DNA of 64,000 bases from Phoebastria nigripes. Lineage: Eukaryota; Chordata; Aves; Procellariiformes; Diomedeidae. Below the pieces are notes generated by a model. The model was not told the DNA's origin and made no database searches. It worked only from the letters and a program-made list of their open reading frames with translations. The translations under genes were made by a program, and so were the position numbers. The DNA is taken from positions 3,173,253 to 3,237,252 of the forward strand of contig JAYKAV010001000.1 in the NCBI GenBank assembly GCA_035582835.1, in the 5' to 3' direction. Of this stretch, positions 62,008 to 64,000 are shown piece after piece; the first letter of the stretch is position 1; each line of letters starts with the position of its first letter.

Positions 62008-64000
62008 CAGATAAAGCTATTAAAAAATTAGACTTTTATCAAAATTCACCATATTACTCCTAACTGCATAGTTAGTGCCACTACTTCCTGAACACTGGAG
62101 AGAAAGCAATGGCTGCCACAGCTCCCACTACACCACTACATTATAACTATTAGGAAATGTTGGGTTCTCAGTGGTGGCGACAGTGGGATACCCACTGACT
62201 ACAGTACAAAGAACTTATAAATAGTGATTGTTGTGTATAATGGGAGGCCATATTAATATTTAATGACATCATAGATCTTCAATGTGTAGTTAAGATCCCT
62301 TTTGGCTACAAAGACAAGAGATAACCAGAGAGGGAAAATAATAGCATGAGCTACATGAGATCACCTAAGCTGCATTCATACTATGTTGGGTTTCAGTTGG
62401 ACAGGATTAGGCTCGCAGCATCTGGCTGCTGTCGGTACTTTAAGTATCTCACCAATTGCAGCAAAATGATTCATAGTAAATTATCTGTTGGAATAAATGA
62501 TGAAATGGCAACCAAATGTCCACCATTACTGATTCCTAGCACTAGTGACAAAGTACAATTGTAGAATGAACCCTGACATTTTTGCAAAAAAATATTTATT
62601 CATGCTAGAAAACTTTTCTTCCTGCAGTATGTTGCCATCTGTAAGCTTTGGTAAGAATCTGTGGGAAATATTTGATAGGGAGACATCCAATTATCTATTG
62701 GCCGCATTAATGTTCTTTTCTATTCCCCAAAAGGTAAGAATACGTTGAAAAAACACCATATGAAATATTGAGTGGCTATTGAACCTGCTTAAACATGGAT
62801 TTTGAGGTACGTTGCAAACATAATATCTACATTTCACAGATAACAGAGAAAGTCAGCAATTATATGGGTTTCCTGAACACATGCATGAACCCCATAGCTG
62901 AACAGAAATTGTATTGACTAATTCTCCCCTCTAGGTATATAAAAAACATGTATAAGGTTTTGAAACTTTTGTTACTACAAATTTCTAGAAATGAATGATT
63001 TCTAAAACTGGTCATTGCATCTATAAAACAAAATATAGCTATTAAAATATTAGTTTACTGTTGGACTAATTGTCAGTTTGTCTTCTGGATTTGTTAAGAC
63101 AACTTCTGTAAAAGATGCCGCTAGCATTTAAAATGTTTATCCCAATAAATAAGTAAATCTAACCACAACTGTGAAACATCACTATTCAGATGGACCAATG
63201 TAAAACTAATGTTTGGAAAAGGACTTTAAAAAAAAGGAAAGAAAGAAATGGCTGCAATTAGTCTTCCAGCTTTAGATTAATAACAACAAGACAGCTGCCA
63301 ACTGGCCTTTTATGCTGACAGTTAAGATGTCACCCAACTTGTAGTTTTTATTCTATTTGTCACACAATTAAGTTATTACTTCAGGATTCAAATTTTACTT
63401 CAAAAAATTAACTTAAGAATTTGAATTGTACTTGGCAAATATAGGACTAGTCACTCCTTTCTTTTTTGTAATTTGATCAATAGGTCACCAGCTCCCTGGT
63501 TTCTTGACTTGTTGCACTAACTGGCAACAATTATGATAAACAAACTACAAAATAGCATAGGATCCAAACAGCTTAGGAACATATGTGTTTTCTTAATTTC
63601 TTTCTTACACACAACTATGGACAGAGAATATATAGTATATTTATGTGAATAAAAATCCAGAGGGTTCTTATTTAGTATAAGAACAACATGTACAAAATAA
63701 TAAACATAGATATACAATTACTGGCAAACATTCAGTAAGAGTCATCTTCTGCCAACAGACAGTGGCTAATAACTGATTACAGTTTTCTCTAAGTCACATT
63801 TGTACGCTTAATTTTTTTTGTCACACACAGAGTAACAAAGGCAAGTTAATTTACAGCAATATACTTAGAAATTAGCACTGATATATGAAAAACACCAGAG
63901 GAAAAAAGCATAATACAAAACCCCCAAATATTTACAGAAATACTCAGAAGAATTAATGATATTCCTTTTCCATGGACACCAAAACACCAAAAAACCACTA
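62008..64000. other. Non-coding AT-rich DNA, no gene seen
   Basis: Two overlapping short open frames (62346-62564 and 62545-62748, 72 and 67 codons) and one minus-strand frame at 63517-63717 are unrecognised. No repeat or RNA gene is seen to the end of the window. Confidence 0.65.

Noticed and set aside
1..64000. CRISPR arrays, tRNA, rRNA, prokaryotic operons or phage genes
   Set aside because: No regularly spaced repeats, no tRNA or rRNA-like blocks, and the transposon content is vertebrate. Short tandem duplications here have only two units.

Overview
The window looks like AT-rich nuclear DNA from a bird: a gene desert or a very long intron. The bird assignment rests on three transposable-element remnants whose types are typical of avian genomes. 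They are a CR1 LINE 3' end at 15735-16000 and two solo LTRs of endogenous retroviruses, at 32450-33194 (minus strand) and 61381-61954 (plus strand). I cannot fix the order or species. The sequence carries 21 isolated single N positions, which suggests a draft assembly.

I found no protein-coding gene, exon, tRNA, rRNA, snRNA or CRISPR array that I can support. The longest open frames (158, 154 and 133 codons) match no family I recognise and are of a size that random sequence of this composition produces over 64 kb. They are listed as observations or rejections, not as genes.

Layout. 1-15734 is unique-looking non-coding sequence with short palindromes and small tandem duplications. 15735-16000 is a decayed CR1 tail. 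16001-30518 is non-coding sequence holding two stretches of unusually dense open frames (16807-17460 and 19339-20406). 30519-30641 holds two poly(A) runs of 34 and 32 bases. 32450-33194 is a GC-rich solo LTR on the minus strand that carries a CTCF-like motif. 33195-41526 is non-coding with T/G-rich simple repeats. 41527-41674 is a CAAAA-rich tract followed by a G tract containing an N. 43093-43129 holds a perfect inverted repeat with an extra copy of one arm. An exact 35-bp sequence occurs at 45182-45216 and again at 47741-47775. 61381-61954 is a well-preserved solo LTR with CCAAT, CRE, TATA and poly(A) signals, followed by an A-rich tract. The rest is AT-rich and featureless to the eye.

No genes can be seen working together here. 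The only recognisable regulatory capacity is in the two LTRs, which lie in opposite orientation about 28 kb apart and share a U5 segment. No new biological system is evident. The most unusual signals are the exact 35-bp dispersed duplication, the CTCF-like motif in the minus-strand LTR, and the 43.1-kb inverted repeat.
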